Origin: JACJXF01 sp964404825
Lineage (GTDB): Bacteria; Bacteroidota; Bacteroidia; Bacteroidales; GCA-2748055
Length of the DNA stretch: 22,268 nt
Assembly: GCA_964404825.1 (NCBI GenBank)
Contig: CAYOLQ010000057.1
Span: 1 to 22,268, forward strand
Direction of reading: 5' to 3'
Below, piece after piece: positions 1-9,200 of the stretch (position 1 is its first letter; each line of letters begins with the position of its first letter). The translations under genes and the position numbers were made by a program. The notes beneath the pieces are model-generated. The model searched no databases. It was not told the origin of the DNA and was given only the letters and a program-made list of their open reading frames with translations.

Positions 1-2
1 AC

Positions 3-290
3 AAAGGCATTAACGCTTTGGTATTTGCTACCAACACACTTTCAATTTTCGGTCTGTACTGTATCCGTAACAAATGCCTGAAAGTTCCTGAAAATATAGC
101 TTTCATAGGATTTGACGGTGGTGATGTTTTCGATTTATTCAATCCGCAGTTAAGCTATGTCAGGCAACCACTTGATGAAATGGGTAAAGAATCGTTCCGG
201 GTATTGGTTGACCTTATGAACGGATCAAGTAAGATAAGTCAGATAAAGTTAAGTCCAACCCTGATTACAAGAGATTCTAAGGAATGCTGA
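3..290 (+). CDS. LacI/GalR-family transcriptional regulator, C-terminal fragment (5' end outside window)
   Basis: The reading frame is open from the window edge (frame starting at base 3, KGINALVFATN...) to TGA at 288-290, so only about the last 95 residues are present. The visible part is the end of the periplasmic-binding-protein-like effector domain. It shows the family pattern of a beta strand with FIGFDGGDVFDLFNP, then the substrate-binding SYVRQPLDEMG segment, and the terminal LSPTLITRDS strand. The DNA-binding HTH lies upstream and is not visible. The ATG at 18 is internal and is not the start. The gene sits 67 bp before fucI on the same strand, and a CG-centred dyad in that spacer is a good operator candidate. 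The protein therefore probably represses the locus until a sugar, perhaps L-fucose or D-arabinose or a phosphorylated product, binds. The family call is secure from the C-terminal motifs; the effector is unknown. Confidence 0.88.
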   Translation, partial: KGINALVFATNTLSIFGLYCIRNKCLKVPENIAFIGFDGGDVFDLFNPQLSYVRQPLDEMGKESFRVLVDLMNGSSKISQIKLSPTLITRDSKEC

Positions 291-304
291 TATATTTTTT
301 GTGC

Positions 305-326
305 TTTGCTTAATCGATTATACAAA
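305..326. promoter_or_regulatory. Candidate LacI-family operator upstream of fucI
   Basis: The perfect palindrome TAATCGATTA (311-320) has a central CG at 315/316. It is flanked two bases out on each side by TTTG (305-308) and CAAA (323-326), so 9 of 11 symmetric pairs match over 22 bp. A CG-centred dyad of this length is typical of LacI-family operators. It lies between the repressor gene end and the fucI start. No convincing Bacteroidota promoter (TAnnTTTG) was found around it. Which protein binds is inferred from position. Confidence 0.6.
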
Positions 327-357
327 ACTCAATATTACCAAATAATAATACTTATAC

Positions 358-2133
358 ATGACAAACAGACTAATCGGAAGATTACCAAAAGTCGGAATAA
401 GACCGGTAATCGATGGCCGGGAACATGGAGTGCGTGAAGCCCTTGAGGCTCAGACAATGATTATGGCCAAAATGGCCAAACGCCTGATAGAAGAAAACCT
501 CAGGTTTCCTTCCGGCGAAAAATTTGAATGTGTAATAGCCGACACAACAATTGGCGGAGTGGCAGACGCTGCTCATTGCGCTGATAAATTCTCCCGCGAA
601 GGTGTTGGTGTGTCTCTGACAGTTACACCCTGCTGGTGCTATGGTACCGAAGTTATGGATTCAGATCCTTCTATCCCTAAAGCAATATGGGGTTTTAACG
701 GTACCGAAAGGCCCGGTGCTGTTTATCTTGCTGCGGCCCTTGCCGGTTATACACAAAAAGGACTCCCTGCTTTTGGTATTTACGGCAGGGATGTTCAGGA
801 TTCCGGCGACGCATCAATACCTGCTGATGTAGAAGAAAAAATTCTGAGATTCGTCAAAGCAGGAATGGCTGCGGCGCAAATGAAAGGAAAATCGTACCTC
901 TCGCTCGGTTACACATCGATGGGAATAGCCGGTTCAACTGTTAATCCTGATTTTCTGCAGGAATATCTTGGGATGAGGACCGAATTTGTAGACATGACAG
1001 AAGTCCTTCGCCGAATCGAACAGGAAATTTATGATAAAAAAGAATACGAAAAAGCCTTGAAATGGACCAGGCAAAATTGTCCTGAAGGACCCGATCCCAA
1101 TAAAAAACAATCCGACCGGAAAAGAAAAGACTGGGAATGGGAAGTCGTTGTAAAGATGACACTAATCTCCCGCGACCTTATGATTGGTAATCCTAAACTT
1201 GCAGAAATGGGCTTTGGAGAAGAAGCAAAAGGCAGAAACGCTATTGCAGGCGGATTCCAGGGACAAAGACAATGGACAGACTTTTACCCGAATGGGGATT
1301 TTACAGAGGCCATCCTGAATTCCTCATTTGACTGGAATGGCATTCGTGAAGCATATGTATTTGCTACTGAAAACGATAGCCTGAATGGCCTATCCATGTT
1401 ATTCGGACATTTACTGACCAACACGGCACAGATCTTTTCGGATGTCAGAACCTATTGGAGTCCGGAGGCCGTGAAACGGGTGACGGGTCAAAGTTTAACA
1501 GGACTTGCTTCCAACGGTTTTATACATCTGATTAATTCGGGATCCACAACCCTTGATGCTACGGCCCAACAGTGCGATAAACAAGGAAATCCTGTTATGA
1601 AACCCTGGTGGGATATTCTTCCGCAGGAAGTTACCGATTCTTTAAAAAGCACACGCTGGTGCCCGGGAAATAAAGAATATTTCAGAGGAGGAGGATTCTC
1701 TTCCCAGTTCAAAACCGCAGGACAAATGCCTGTTACCATGTGTCGTATTAATCTTGTCAGGAATCTCGGACCGGTGCTGCAACTGGCTGAAGGATGGACT
1801 GTTGAACTCCCTGATGATGTGCATACCATTCTCGACAAACGAACCGATCCCACATGGCCGACAACCTGGTTTGTACCAAGAACTACAGGACTGGGCCAGT
1901 TTAAAGATGTCTATTCTGTGATGGCAGCATGGGGAGCCAATCATGGAGCTATATCATACGGACATATCGGAGCAGACCTGATTACTCTTGCCTCCATTCT
2001 GAGGATCCCTGTAAACATGCATAATGTCAGCGAATCCCTGATTTTCCGTCCTTCTTCCTGGAACTCTTTCGGTACGGAACCTGGTTCAGCTGATTTCAAT
2101 GCCTGCAAGGCTTACGGACCCATATATACATAA
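358..2133 (+). CDS. fucI: L-fucose isomerase (also D-arabinose isomerase)
   Basis: Cytoplasmic aldose-ketose isomerase converting L-fucose to L-fuculose; the family also converts D-arabinose to D-ribulose. The 591 residues equal the length of E. coli FucI and many blocks match what I recall of it: KVGIRPVIDGR at the N terminus, TVTPCWCYG, AIWGFNGTERPGAVYLAAAL, SIPADVEEK, FQGQR.WTD and YFRGGG. The Mn2+-binding catalytic residues are present as Glu338 (ATEND), Asp362 (SDVRTYW) and His529 (GANHG), each one position from E. coli Glu337, Asp361 and His528. There is no signal peptide. The gene follows the LacI fragment and its putative operator, and a 20-bp gap separates it from the DUF6786 gene. 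The matching kinase and aldolase (FucK, FucA) are not in the window. With two GH172 genes downstream and no fucosidase, D-arabinose may be the physiological substrate; this is inference. Confidence 0.96.
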   Translation: MTNRLIGRLPKVGIRPVIDGREHGVREALEAQTMIMAKMAKRLIEENLRFPSGEKFECVIADTTIGGVADAAHCADKFSREGVGVSLTVTPCWCYGTEVMDSDPSIPKAIWGFNGTERPGAVYLAAALAGYTQKGLPAFGIYGRDVQDSGDASIPADVEEKILRFVKAGMAAAQMKGKSYLSLGYTSMGIAGSTVNPDFLQEYLGMRTEFVDMTEVLRRIEQEIYDKKEYEKALKWTRQNCPEGPDPNKKQSDRKRKDWEWEVVVKMTLISRDLMIGNPKLAEMGFGEEAKGRNAIAGGFQGQRQWTDFYPNGDFTEAILNSSFDWNGIREAYVFATENDSLNGLSMLFGHLLTNTAQIFSDVRTYWSPEAVKRVTGQSLTGLASNGFIHLINSGSTTLDATAQQCDKQGNPVMKPWWDILPQEVTDSLKSTRWCPGNKEYFRGGGFSSQFKTAGQMPVTMCRINLVRNLGPVLQLAEGWTVELPDDVHTILDKRTDPTWPTTWFVPRTTGLGQFKDVYSVMAAWGANHGAISYGHIGADLITLASILRIPVNMHNVSESLIFRPSSWNSFGTEPGSADFNACKAYGPIYT

Positions 2134-2153
2134 CTACTTAACTCTATACACTG

Positions 2154-2806
2154 ATGAAAGATTCATTATCCGGCAAATTTTTTATACAGCTGATATTCAT
2201 ATTTGCAACACTTTTTACGGCGTGCAATCCGTCTGGCAACAAAAACTCCCCGACAATGAAGAACACTTTTGCTAAAGGCACCTATGGTTATGATCTGGAT
2301 TTTTTTACCCGTCATAATATTAAAACTGTTGAACTAAAAGATTCTGCTACCGGAGCATCGGTTATGATTGTTCCGGAATTTCAGGGTCGTGTAATGACCA
2401 GCAGCACGAATGGCAGGGAAGGACAAAGCTTCGGGTGGATTAATTATTCCTTTATTGAATCGGCTGAGAAAAACAATCAGTTCAATCCCTATGGAGGAGA
2501 AGAAAGAATCTGGCTGGGACCGGAAGGTGGTCCGTTCTCCGTCTATTTTAAAAAAGATGCAGAGCAGATTTTTGCAAACTGGATTGTCCCAAAAGAAATT
2601 GATACAGAAGACTTTGATTTAACAAACCAGACCTCTGTCTCAGTGTCGTTCAGGAAAGATTTTTCACTGGTAAACGCATCCGGTACCAAGCTGGATATAG
2701 GAATTGAGAGAAATGTAAACATATTGGGACGGACTGAAGCTGAAAAAGCGATGAATAAGGAAATACCTGAAACCCTATCTTTTGTCGCTTACCAGTCGGA
2801 AAACAT
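2154..2806 (+). CDS. DUF6786-family lipoprotein, N-terminal part (3' end lost in assembly gap)
   Basis: About 217 residues are visible before the N run. They begin with a lipoprotein signal (hydrophobic segment, then FTAC with the likely lipidated Cys24), so the protein should be anchored in the cell envelope. The body contains KDSATGASVMIVPEFQGRV and YGGEERIWLGPEGG, which I recognise as the DUF6786 signature. These proteins are found in Bacteroidota sugar loci, have no proven function, and resemble aldose-epimerase (mutarotase) beta-sandwich proteins in strand pattern. Position after fucI would suit a sugar mutarotase or binding role, but that is inference. Members are usually nearer 400 residues, so roughly half is missing. 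The frame happens to stay open through the Ns into fucP, but the two sides are different genes. Confidence 0.72.
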
Positions 2807-2906
2807 NNNNNNNNNNNNNNNNNNNNNNNNNNNNNNNNNNNNNNNNNNNNNNNNNNNNNNNNNNNNNNNNNNNNNNNNNNNNNNNNNNNNNNNNNNNNNN
2901 NNNNNN
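2807..2906. other. Assembly gap (100 N placeholder)
   Basis: There are exactly 100 Ns. The left flank is mid-DUF6786 and the right flank is the first transmembrane helix of a FucP-type symporter. Judged by family lengths, the true gap should contain the C-terminal half of the DUF6786 protein, an intergenic spacer and about 30 codons of fucP, so several hundred bases rather than 100. Confidence 0.97.
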
Positions 2907-4271
2907 ATTCTTTTTTTCGCGTGGGCAGTGCCAAATAACCTCACCGACACAATGCTTGCAGCCTTCAAACGAATAATGAGTATCTCCGACTCCAAAACAG
3001 CCTGGATTCAGGTTGCCTGCTATCTATTTGGATATGGTTGTTTTGCAATTCCGGGAGCTTTGTTTATTAAAAAATACACCTATAAATCCGGGGTAATGCT
3101 GGGTCTGGGCATGTATGCTCTCGGGGCATTTTTGTTTTACCCTGCAATGCTAATCTCTGACCAGAATATAAGCCTCGGTTTTTTTATGTTTCTTATTGCA
3201 ATTGTATTTTTATTTGCGGGATTATCCATCCTTGAAACATCTACCAATTCATATGTTTGTGCAATCGGACCAGAAGAAACTGCTACCCAAAGACTAAATT
3301 TTGCACAGTCGTTTAATCCATTCGGAGCCATTACCGGGGTTGTGATTAGCCAGATTTTTATACTGTCGCAGCTTAATACAATGAGTTCTTTTGAAAGAGC
3401 AGTAATACCTGCCGAAGAATTAAGAAAAATTCAGGGTATTGAATTGAATGCCGTAACAATGACGTATGTAATTATCGGAGCTGTAATGTTATTCCTGCTT
3501 CTTGCCATATTATTTACCAAAATGCCTAAGATAAAGGAGGATGATAAGAATATTGATTTTGCAGGAACCTTCAAAAGACTGATAAAAAATAAAAATTATG
3601 TCTGGGGTGTTATTGCACAATTTTTTTATGTCGGAGCGCAAATTGCCGTCTGGTCCTTTATTATCAGGTATGCCATGCAGCAACTTCACTTCGACAGCAT
3701 CGTTGCGCAACTTGGAGAAAACGCTACTTCGGCTGAGATAATTGCAAAACTCAGAGTGGTTGAGCCTCTTGCTGCAGGTTTTTACAATGTGTGTGAAAGT
3801 ATAGGACTTGATCCCCTACTCCCTAGAACAGCCGAGCAGGCAGGAGCAACCTATTATATTATTTCCCTCATACTTTTTGTAATAGCACGATTTGCATGTA
3901 CCGGTCTGATGAATCTGATAAAACCCCGCACTCTCCTCACGTCACTTGCAATACTCGCTGTAATATGTTCAATGATAACTATATACGGTGAAGGGCGTTT
4001 TGGCGTGTATGGTCTGATAGGAATTTCAGGTTGTATGTCTCTGATGTTCCCAACCATTTATGGATTGGGTATATCCGGATTGGGAGACGACACCAAAATT
4101 GGCGGGGCCGGTATGGTAATGGCAATTGCAGGTGCAGCCTTCCTTACACAGCTTCAGGGGATCGTTTCTGACCAGTCAGGAGATATTATGTTTGCCTACT
4201 GGGTACCCGCTATTGCGTTTATGGTAATTGCATATTATTCAGGTATTGTTTGTCGGAAGATAGCATATTAA
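2907..4271 (+). CDS. fucP: L-fucose:H+ symporter, FucP-type MFS permease (5' end lost in assembly gap)
   Basis: Inner-membrane sugar:proton symporter of the major facilitator superfamily; 454 residues remain. The first visible residues, FFAWAVPNNLTD, match E. coli FucP at about residue 35. The Asp at 2946-2948 corresponds to the proton-coupling Asp46, and the Glu in SILETSTNSYV corresponds to Glu135. Other FucP blocks are LNFAQSFNPFGAI, QFFYVGAQIAVWSFIIRY, MFPTIYGLGISGLGDDTK and GIVSDQSG near the C terminus. About 30 N-terminal residues are missing. E. coli FucP takes up L-fucose, D-arabinose and L-galactose, so either substrate would suit the neighbouring fucI. The loop after TM7 is some 40 residues longer than in E. 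coli and carries no obvious motif. The stop at 4271 is 10 bp before the acylase gene, so the two are probably cotranscribed. Confidence 0.92.
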   Translation: MLFFAWAVPNNLTDTMLAAFKRIMSISDSKTAWIQVACYLFGYGCFAIPGALFIKKYTYKSGVMLGLGMYALGAFLFYPAMLISDQNISLGFFMFLIAIVFLFAGLSILETSTNSYVCAIGPEETATQRLNFAQSFNPFGAITGVVISQIFILSQLNTMSSFERAVIPAEELRKIQGIELNAVTMTYVIIGAVMLFLLLAILFTKMPKIKEDDKNIDFAGTFKRLIKNKNYVWGVIAQFFYVGAQIAVWSFIIRYAMQQLHFDSIVAQLGENATSAEIIAKLRVVEPLAAGFYNVCESIGLDPLLPRTAEQAGATYYIISLILFVIARFACTGLMNLIKPRTLLTSLAILAVICSMITIYGEGRFGVYGLIGISGCMSLMFPTIYGLGISGLGDDTKIGGAGMVMAIAGAAFLTQLQGIVSDQSGDIMFAYWVPAIAFMVIAYYSGIVCRKIAY

Positions 4272-4281
4272 ATCAATAACA

Positions 4282-6174
4282 ATGAAGGTAATTCAAACTA
4301 TCAGGCGATTAACCGGAACAGCAGGAGTCATCCTTTCATTCTTTCTGATCCTGTCCTTTTCATGTATTCAGGATTCTGAGGAAAACAAATCAACGGAAAT
4401 TGTATGGGACTCTTATGGTGTGCCGCATATTTACGGAAAGAATGCAGAGGAAATGTATTATGCATTTGGATGGGCCCAAATGCACAATCATGCAGATCTG
4501 ATCCTCAAACTTTATGCTCAGTCCAGAGGCCGGGCAGCAGAATACTGGGGTGAGGAATTTTTGTTATCGGATGAGAAAGTTCAGCTGTTTAGTTTATCTG
4601 AAAGAGCAGACAAAATATACAATACGCAAGATCCGGAATTCAAAAAATATTTGGATGCATTTGTAAAGGGGATCAACGAATATGCCGAAAAAAATCATTC
4701 AGTAATTAATGAAACTGCAAGAAAAGTATTACCTGTTACAGTGACGGATGTTATATCTCATACCTTGAGAATAAGCTGTCTGGAGTTCCTTGCCGGGGAA
4801 GATATTTATGCCGCATGGAAATCAACTGATGCAGGTTCGAACGCCATGGCAATTTCTCCTTCAAAATCTGCCTCGGGAAATGCCATGCTCATCATTAACC
4901 CACATCTTCCATGGTCGGATTACTTCCTCTGGTTTGAAGCTCATTTGAACACTACCGGGTTTAATGCATATGGGGTTTCTCTTATCGGGATGCCTTCTAT
5001 CACAATGGCTTTTAATGATACTCACGGATGGGCACACACCGTAAACCCCATTGACGCTTCTGATCGGTATGAACTTACTCTGAAAGGCGATAATTACATT
5101 CTCGATGGCAAATCCGTTCCATTTGAAAAGAGAAATGCAACAATAAAAGTTCTACAGAAGAATGGGGAGTATCTGGAAAAAAATTATGAATTTCTCTATT
5201 CACTGCACGGTCCNNNNNNNNNNNNNNNNNNNNNNNNNNNNNNNNNNNNNNNNNNNNNNNNNNNNNNNNNNNNNNNNNNNNNNNNNNNNNNNNNNNNNNN
5301 NNNNNNNNNNNNNCCAAAAGTTTTGAACCCGACAACAGGATTTCTGCAGAACTGTAACGATCCTCCCTGGAGCTGCACTTACCCGGCTGCATTGAATAAA
5401 AGTGATTTCCCAGCCTATATGTCGTCTGTAGGAACACCCTTCAGACCTCAACGGTCTGTAAATATGATTAAAAACAATCCCTCTGTTTCTTTTGATCAAC
5501 TCGTACAGTATAAACTTAATACCGAGATGGAAACTGCTCACAGATTCCTCGACGACCTGCTGGCAGCCGTTGAACTTTATCCCGGAGAAATAGCTCTTAA
5601 AGCGGCATCTGTCCTCAAATCCTGGGATAAATCAACAGATAACCAAAGTCGTGGATCGGTACTTTTTGCCTGCTGGTGGGACAAGGTCAGAAGCAATATG
5701 TTTCAGATCCCCTGGAAATATGAAGAACCCGTTACTACTCCCGATGGCCTTAGCAATCCAAAGCAGGCTGTAGAATTACTTGAAAAAGCTGCACATGAGG
5801 TAATTAAGAAATACGAAACCCTCGATATTGCATGGGGCGATGTGTACCGCTTCCGGTTGAACGGAATGGATTACCCTGCAAATGGCGGACCGGGTGATTA
5901 CGGAATTTTCAGAACAATGTATTTTGCAGACGGCGCTGATAATAAAAAGTTCAGCGTAGCGGGTGAGACATTTATTGCTGTAGTGGAATTTGGTGATGAA
6001 GTGAAGGCTGAAGTAATTCTGAGCTATGGAAACGCAACACAACCGGGAAATAAACACCATGGAGATCAGCTGAAGATGATGTCGGAAAAGAAACTCAGAC
6101 CAGCACTTCTAAACAAAAACGATATAGTTAAAAATGCTGAAAGTATCGAAAAACTTACACCTGTTTTCGAATAA
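4282..6174 (+). CDS. Penicillin-acylase-family (S45, Ntn-hydrolase) lipoprotein, interrupted by assembly gap
   Basis: Precursor of an N-terminal-nucleophile amidase that cleaves amide bonds, as in penicillin G, AHL and aculeacin acylases. A lipoprotein signal ends at SFSC (Cys28). An alpha-subunit-like region follows (VWDSYGVPHIYGKNAEE; AFGWAQMHNH). The autocleavage site is Gly185/Ser186 in GSNAMAI, making Ser186 the beta-chain nucleophile. NPHLPW places His208 at beta position 23, and HTV puts Val254 at beta 69, close to the catalytic His23 and Val70 of PvdQ-type acylases. After the gap NPTTGFLQNCNDPPW looks like the conserved Asn segment. About 310 residues precede the gap and 286 follow it; both sides share a frame at the 100-N spacing, but a region of roughly 100-120 residues seems absent. 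The substrate is unknown: an acylated amino sugar, a lactone signal or a peptide are all possible. Confidence 0.88.
   Translation: MKVIQTIRRLTGTAGVILSFFLILSFSCIQDSEENKSTEIVWDSYGVPHIYGKNAEEMYYAFGWAQMHNHADLILKLYAQSRGRAAEYWGEEFLLSDEKVQLFSLSERADKIYNTQDPEFKKYLDAFVKGINEYAEKNHSVINETARKVLPVTVTDVISHTLRISCLEFLAGEDIYAAWKSTDAGSNAMAISPSKSASGNAMLIINPHLPWSDYFLWFEAHLNTTGFNAYGVSLIGMPSITMAFNDTHGWAHTVNPIDASDRYELTLKGDNYILDGKSVPFEKRNATIKVLQKNGEYLEKNYEFLYSLHGXXXXXXXXXXXXXXXXXXXXXXXXXXXXXXXXXXPKVLNPTTGFLQNCNDPPWSCTYPAALNKSDFPAYMSSVGTPFRPQRSVNMIKNNPSVSFDQLVQYKLNTEMETAHRFLDDLLAAVELYPGEIALKAASVLKSWDKSTDNQSRGSVLFACWWDKVRSNMFQIPWKYEEPVTTPDGLSNPKQAVELLEKAAHEVIKKYETLDIAWGDVYRFRLNGMDYPANGGPGDYGIFRTMYFADGADNKKFSVAGETFIAVVEFGDEVKAEVILSYGNATQPGNKHHGDQLKMMSEKKLRPALLNKNDIVKNAESIEKLTPVFE
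5214..5313. other. Assembly gap (100 N placeholder) inside the S45 acylase gene
   Basis: There are exactly 100 Ns. Both flanks belong to the same acylase: HGP before, and PKVLNPTTGFLQN after. In related acylases about 100-120 residues separate these two motifs, so the placeholder (33 codons) is probably shorter than the real gap. Confidence 0.95.
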
Positions 6175-6247
6175 AGCAATTATTATGCTGATTTTCAGAA
6201 TCAAAGCAAAAGTTTCTAAAATTCTAAATAAATTAACAACCAGTGTC

Positions 6248-9200
6248 ATGAACAAAAAACCTAATCAGCGCCTTAACCCTGTTTTCATGGGGAGAGGATG
6301 GATTTATGCAGCACTAGTCCTGACATGTCTGACCTTGATTGGACCTTTTCAGGTAAATGCTAATCCGGGCAATTCGTTTCAGAAGTATATTGTGTCCGGA
6401 ACAGTAACCGCATCAGAAGATGAATCTCCCCTGCCGGGAGTAAATATTCTTGTGAAAGGGACGCTTACCGGTATGATTACCAATTTAGAAGGTAAGTATT
6501 CCATCGAAATTAACTCCCCTGATGCTGTTCTGATTTTTTCCTACATCGGGTATGTCACTCAGGAAATTCAGGTTAGCGGAAAAACCATTATTGATGTTCA
6601 GATGGTTCTGGATGCAAAGCTTCTGGATGAAATTGTGGTTGTGGGATACGGAACGCAGAAAAAGATAAATGTTTCTGGTGCAGTTGATGTTGTAACGGCA
6701 AAGCAACTTGAAAATCGTCCGGTTACAAATGTAACCCAGGCATTGCAGGGACTTGCTCCCAACCTCAATATTACAGTTGGTCTCGATGGCGGCGAGGTTG
6801 GAGGTAAAATGCTTATGAACATAAGAGGCGCCGGTTCAATTAACGGAGATGGGGGAACTCCTTATGTACTGGTTGATGGAATGGAACAGGATTTATATAA
6901 GATAAATCCTAATGATATAGAAAGCATTTCTGTTTTAAAAGATGCTTCAGCTTCATCAATATACGGTGCCCGTGCAGCTTTTGGTGTTATCCTCATAACA
7001 ACAAAAAAAGGAAAAACGGATGGAATACAGGTCAACTATTCAAACAACTATTCTTTTGCCACCCCAACCAGAGTTCCGCATAATCTAAATTCGCTCGATT
7101 TTGCAAAATACTTCAATGATGCAAGTGCAAATTCAAATATCCTTCCTCAGTTTGCACCCATAATTATTGAATATATGGAAAAGTATCAAAAAGGAGAGAT
7201 TGATTACTGGTCTATTCCTCATCCCCTGAATCCTCAATTCTGGCTCAGTTACAACGGCTCATGGGCAAATACCGACTGGTATAAAGAATCGTATAAAGAA
7301 TGGGTTCCAAACAATACTCACAGTGTTAGTGTTAGCGGGGGAAACGATAAAACTCAGTTTTATATCTCAGGTTCTTCTTTCAATCAGGAAGGTTTGCTCA
7401 GGTATGGGGAGGATGAACACATCAGGAATACGATTAATGCCAAAGTAAATTCCAAAGTAAATAAATGGCTTAAAATTAATTTCACAAGCAGATTTGGAAG
7501 AACCAACATAAGCCGCCCGAGCTATAACAAGGGTGATTTTTACTACAATCTTTCCCGGCAATGGCCTACCAATGCACCTTATTATCCCGACGGAAATTTA
7601 TCGGGTGAGGCTGTTCAGTTATGGCTCGAACGCGGTGGCCGGTATAATGAAGACCAGAACGAATATTCAATGGTTCCGGGAGTTGAAATCGAACCCGTTA
7701 AAGGATGGATTATTTATGCCAATTATCGCTGGAAATTAAATCCTTCCGGGTACACAAATCATGATGCAAAAGTATATGGAACGGATGTCAACGGCACTCC
7801 AATGTTACTCCCGCCGAAAACAAACAGCTTCACAATGGCATCCTCTCAAAGTACATATAATTCGCCAAATATTTACTCAACCTATAATAAAACCGTTGGC
7901 CAACACGATTTTACCATAATGGCAGGTTTTGAGCAGGAACTCTCAAAATACAATAAGTTCTATGCAAAAAGATTCGATCTGGTAAGTGATGATATCCCTT
8001 CTCTTCAAACAGCAACGGGAAAACAGGAAATGCTTGGAGAAATGGGCCATTTTTCGACAAGAAGCTTTTTTGGAAGGTTAAATTACAATTTCCGTGAAAA
8101 ATACCTTCTTGAATTCTCCACACGCTATGACGGATCCTCTAAATTTCCTCAAAATTATCGCTGGGGATTATTCCCTTCAGGCTCCGCTGCCTATATAATT
8201 TCGAAGGAAGATTTCTGGACACCTCTTCAAAGCTTTGTAAACACGCTTAAATTCAGAGGTTCATATGGATCTGTTGGAAATCAGAATGTTGCTAATTATC
8301 TGTATATCGAACGTTTGAGAAACGGTCAGAACCTTCCTTACATATTCGGCGAAGAACGTCCCAGTTATGTTCAGATGGCTAATTTGGTAAGTCCGGGCAT
8401 TACATGGGAAAAAGTAAGAACCTCAAACGCAGGACTTGATGCAGGTTTCCTTAACAACCGGTTGAATGTTTCATTCGACTACTTTGTGAGGAATACCATT
8501 GATATGCTGGGTGAAACCGAACAATATCCGGCCGTACTCGGAGTAGAGGCTCCCCGGTCAAATAATGCATCCATGAAAACACAGGGTTTTGAGTTTGTTG
8601 TTGAATGGAGGGACAGAATGGAAGAATTTTCGTACTCAGCGAAACTATTGGTCTCCGATGCTACCTCAACAATAACAAGCTATTACAACCCGAAAAACCT
8701 TCTTAGCAGCGCTTACTACTCCGGTGCACAGCTTGGAGAAATATGGGGATATACTACGGTTGGGCTTTTTGAATCGGATGTACAGGCTCAGAATCCGGCC
8801 CATGACCAGTCATTTTTATCCCCTGAATTGTGGCGGGCAGGAGATATTTATTACGCGGATCTGGATTCCGATGGTAAGATCGATGATGGAGCAAATACCG
8901 TTGAAGATCCCGGTGATAAGTCGATTATCGGTAATTCAACTCCCAGATATACTTTTAGCGCAATGGTCAGCTCATCATGGAAAGGATTTGATTTCAACAT
9001 GCTATGGCAGGGTATTGCCAAAAGAGATCTGGCTCTGGACGGATCCTTGTTCTGGGGTATCGTAGGAAACAAATGGTGGAACATCGGTTTGCAGGAGCAT
9101 ATGGATTACTGGACCGAAGAAAATACCGATGCCTACTGGCCGCGCCCGTATTTTGAAAACTGGGAAGATAAAAATCATCAGGTACAGACACGTTACCTTC

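Noticed and set aside
2154..4271. Single 705-residue protein fusing a DUF6786 domain to an MFS transporter
   Set aside because: The join is a 100-N gap; the flanks are two separate families and each is truncated at the gap.
6134..6247. Upstream in-frame ATG starts for susC (6134, 6185)
   Set aside because: 6134 lies inside the acylase gene and both place the signal peptide far from the N terminus; ATG 6248 gives a normal signal peptide.
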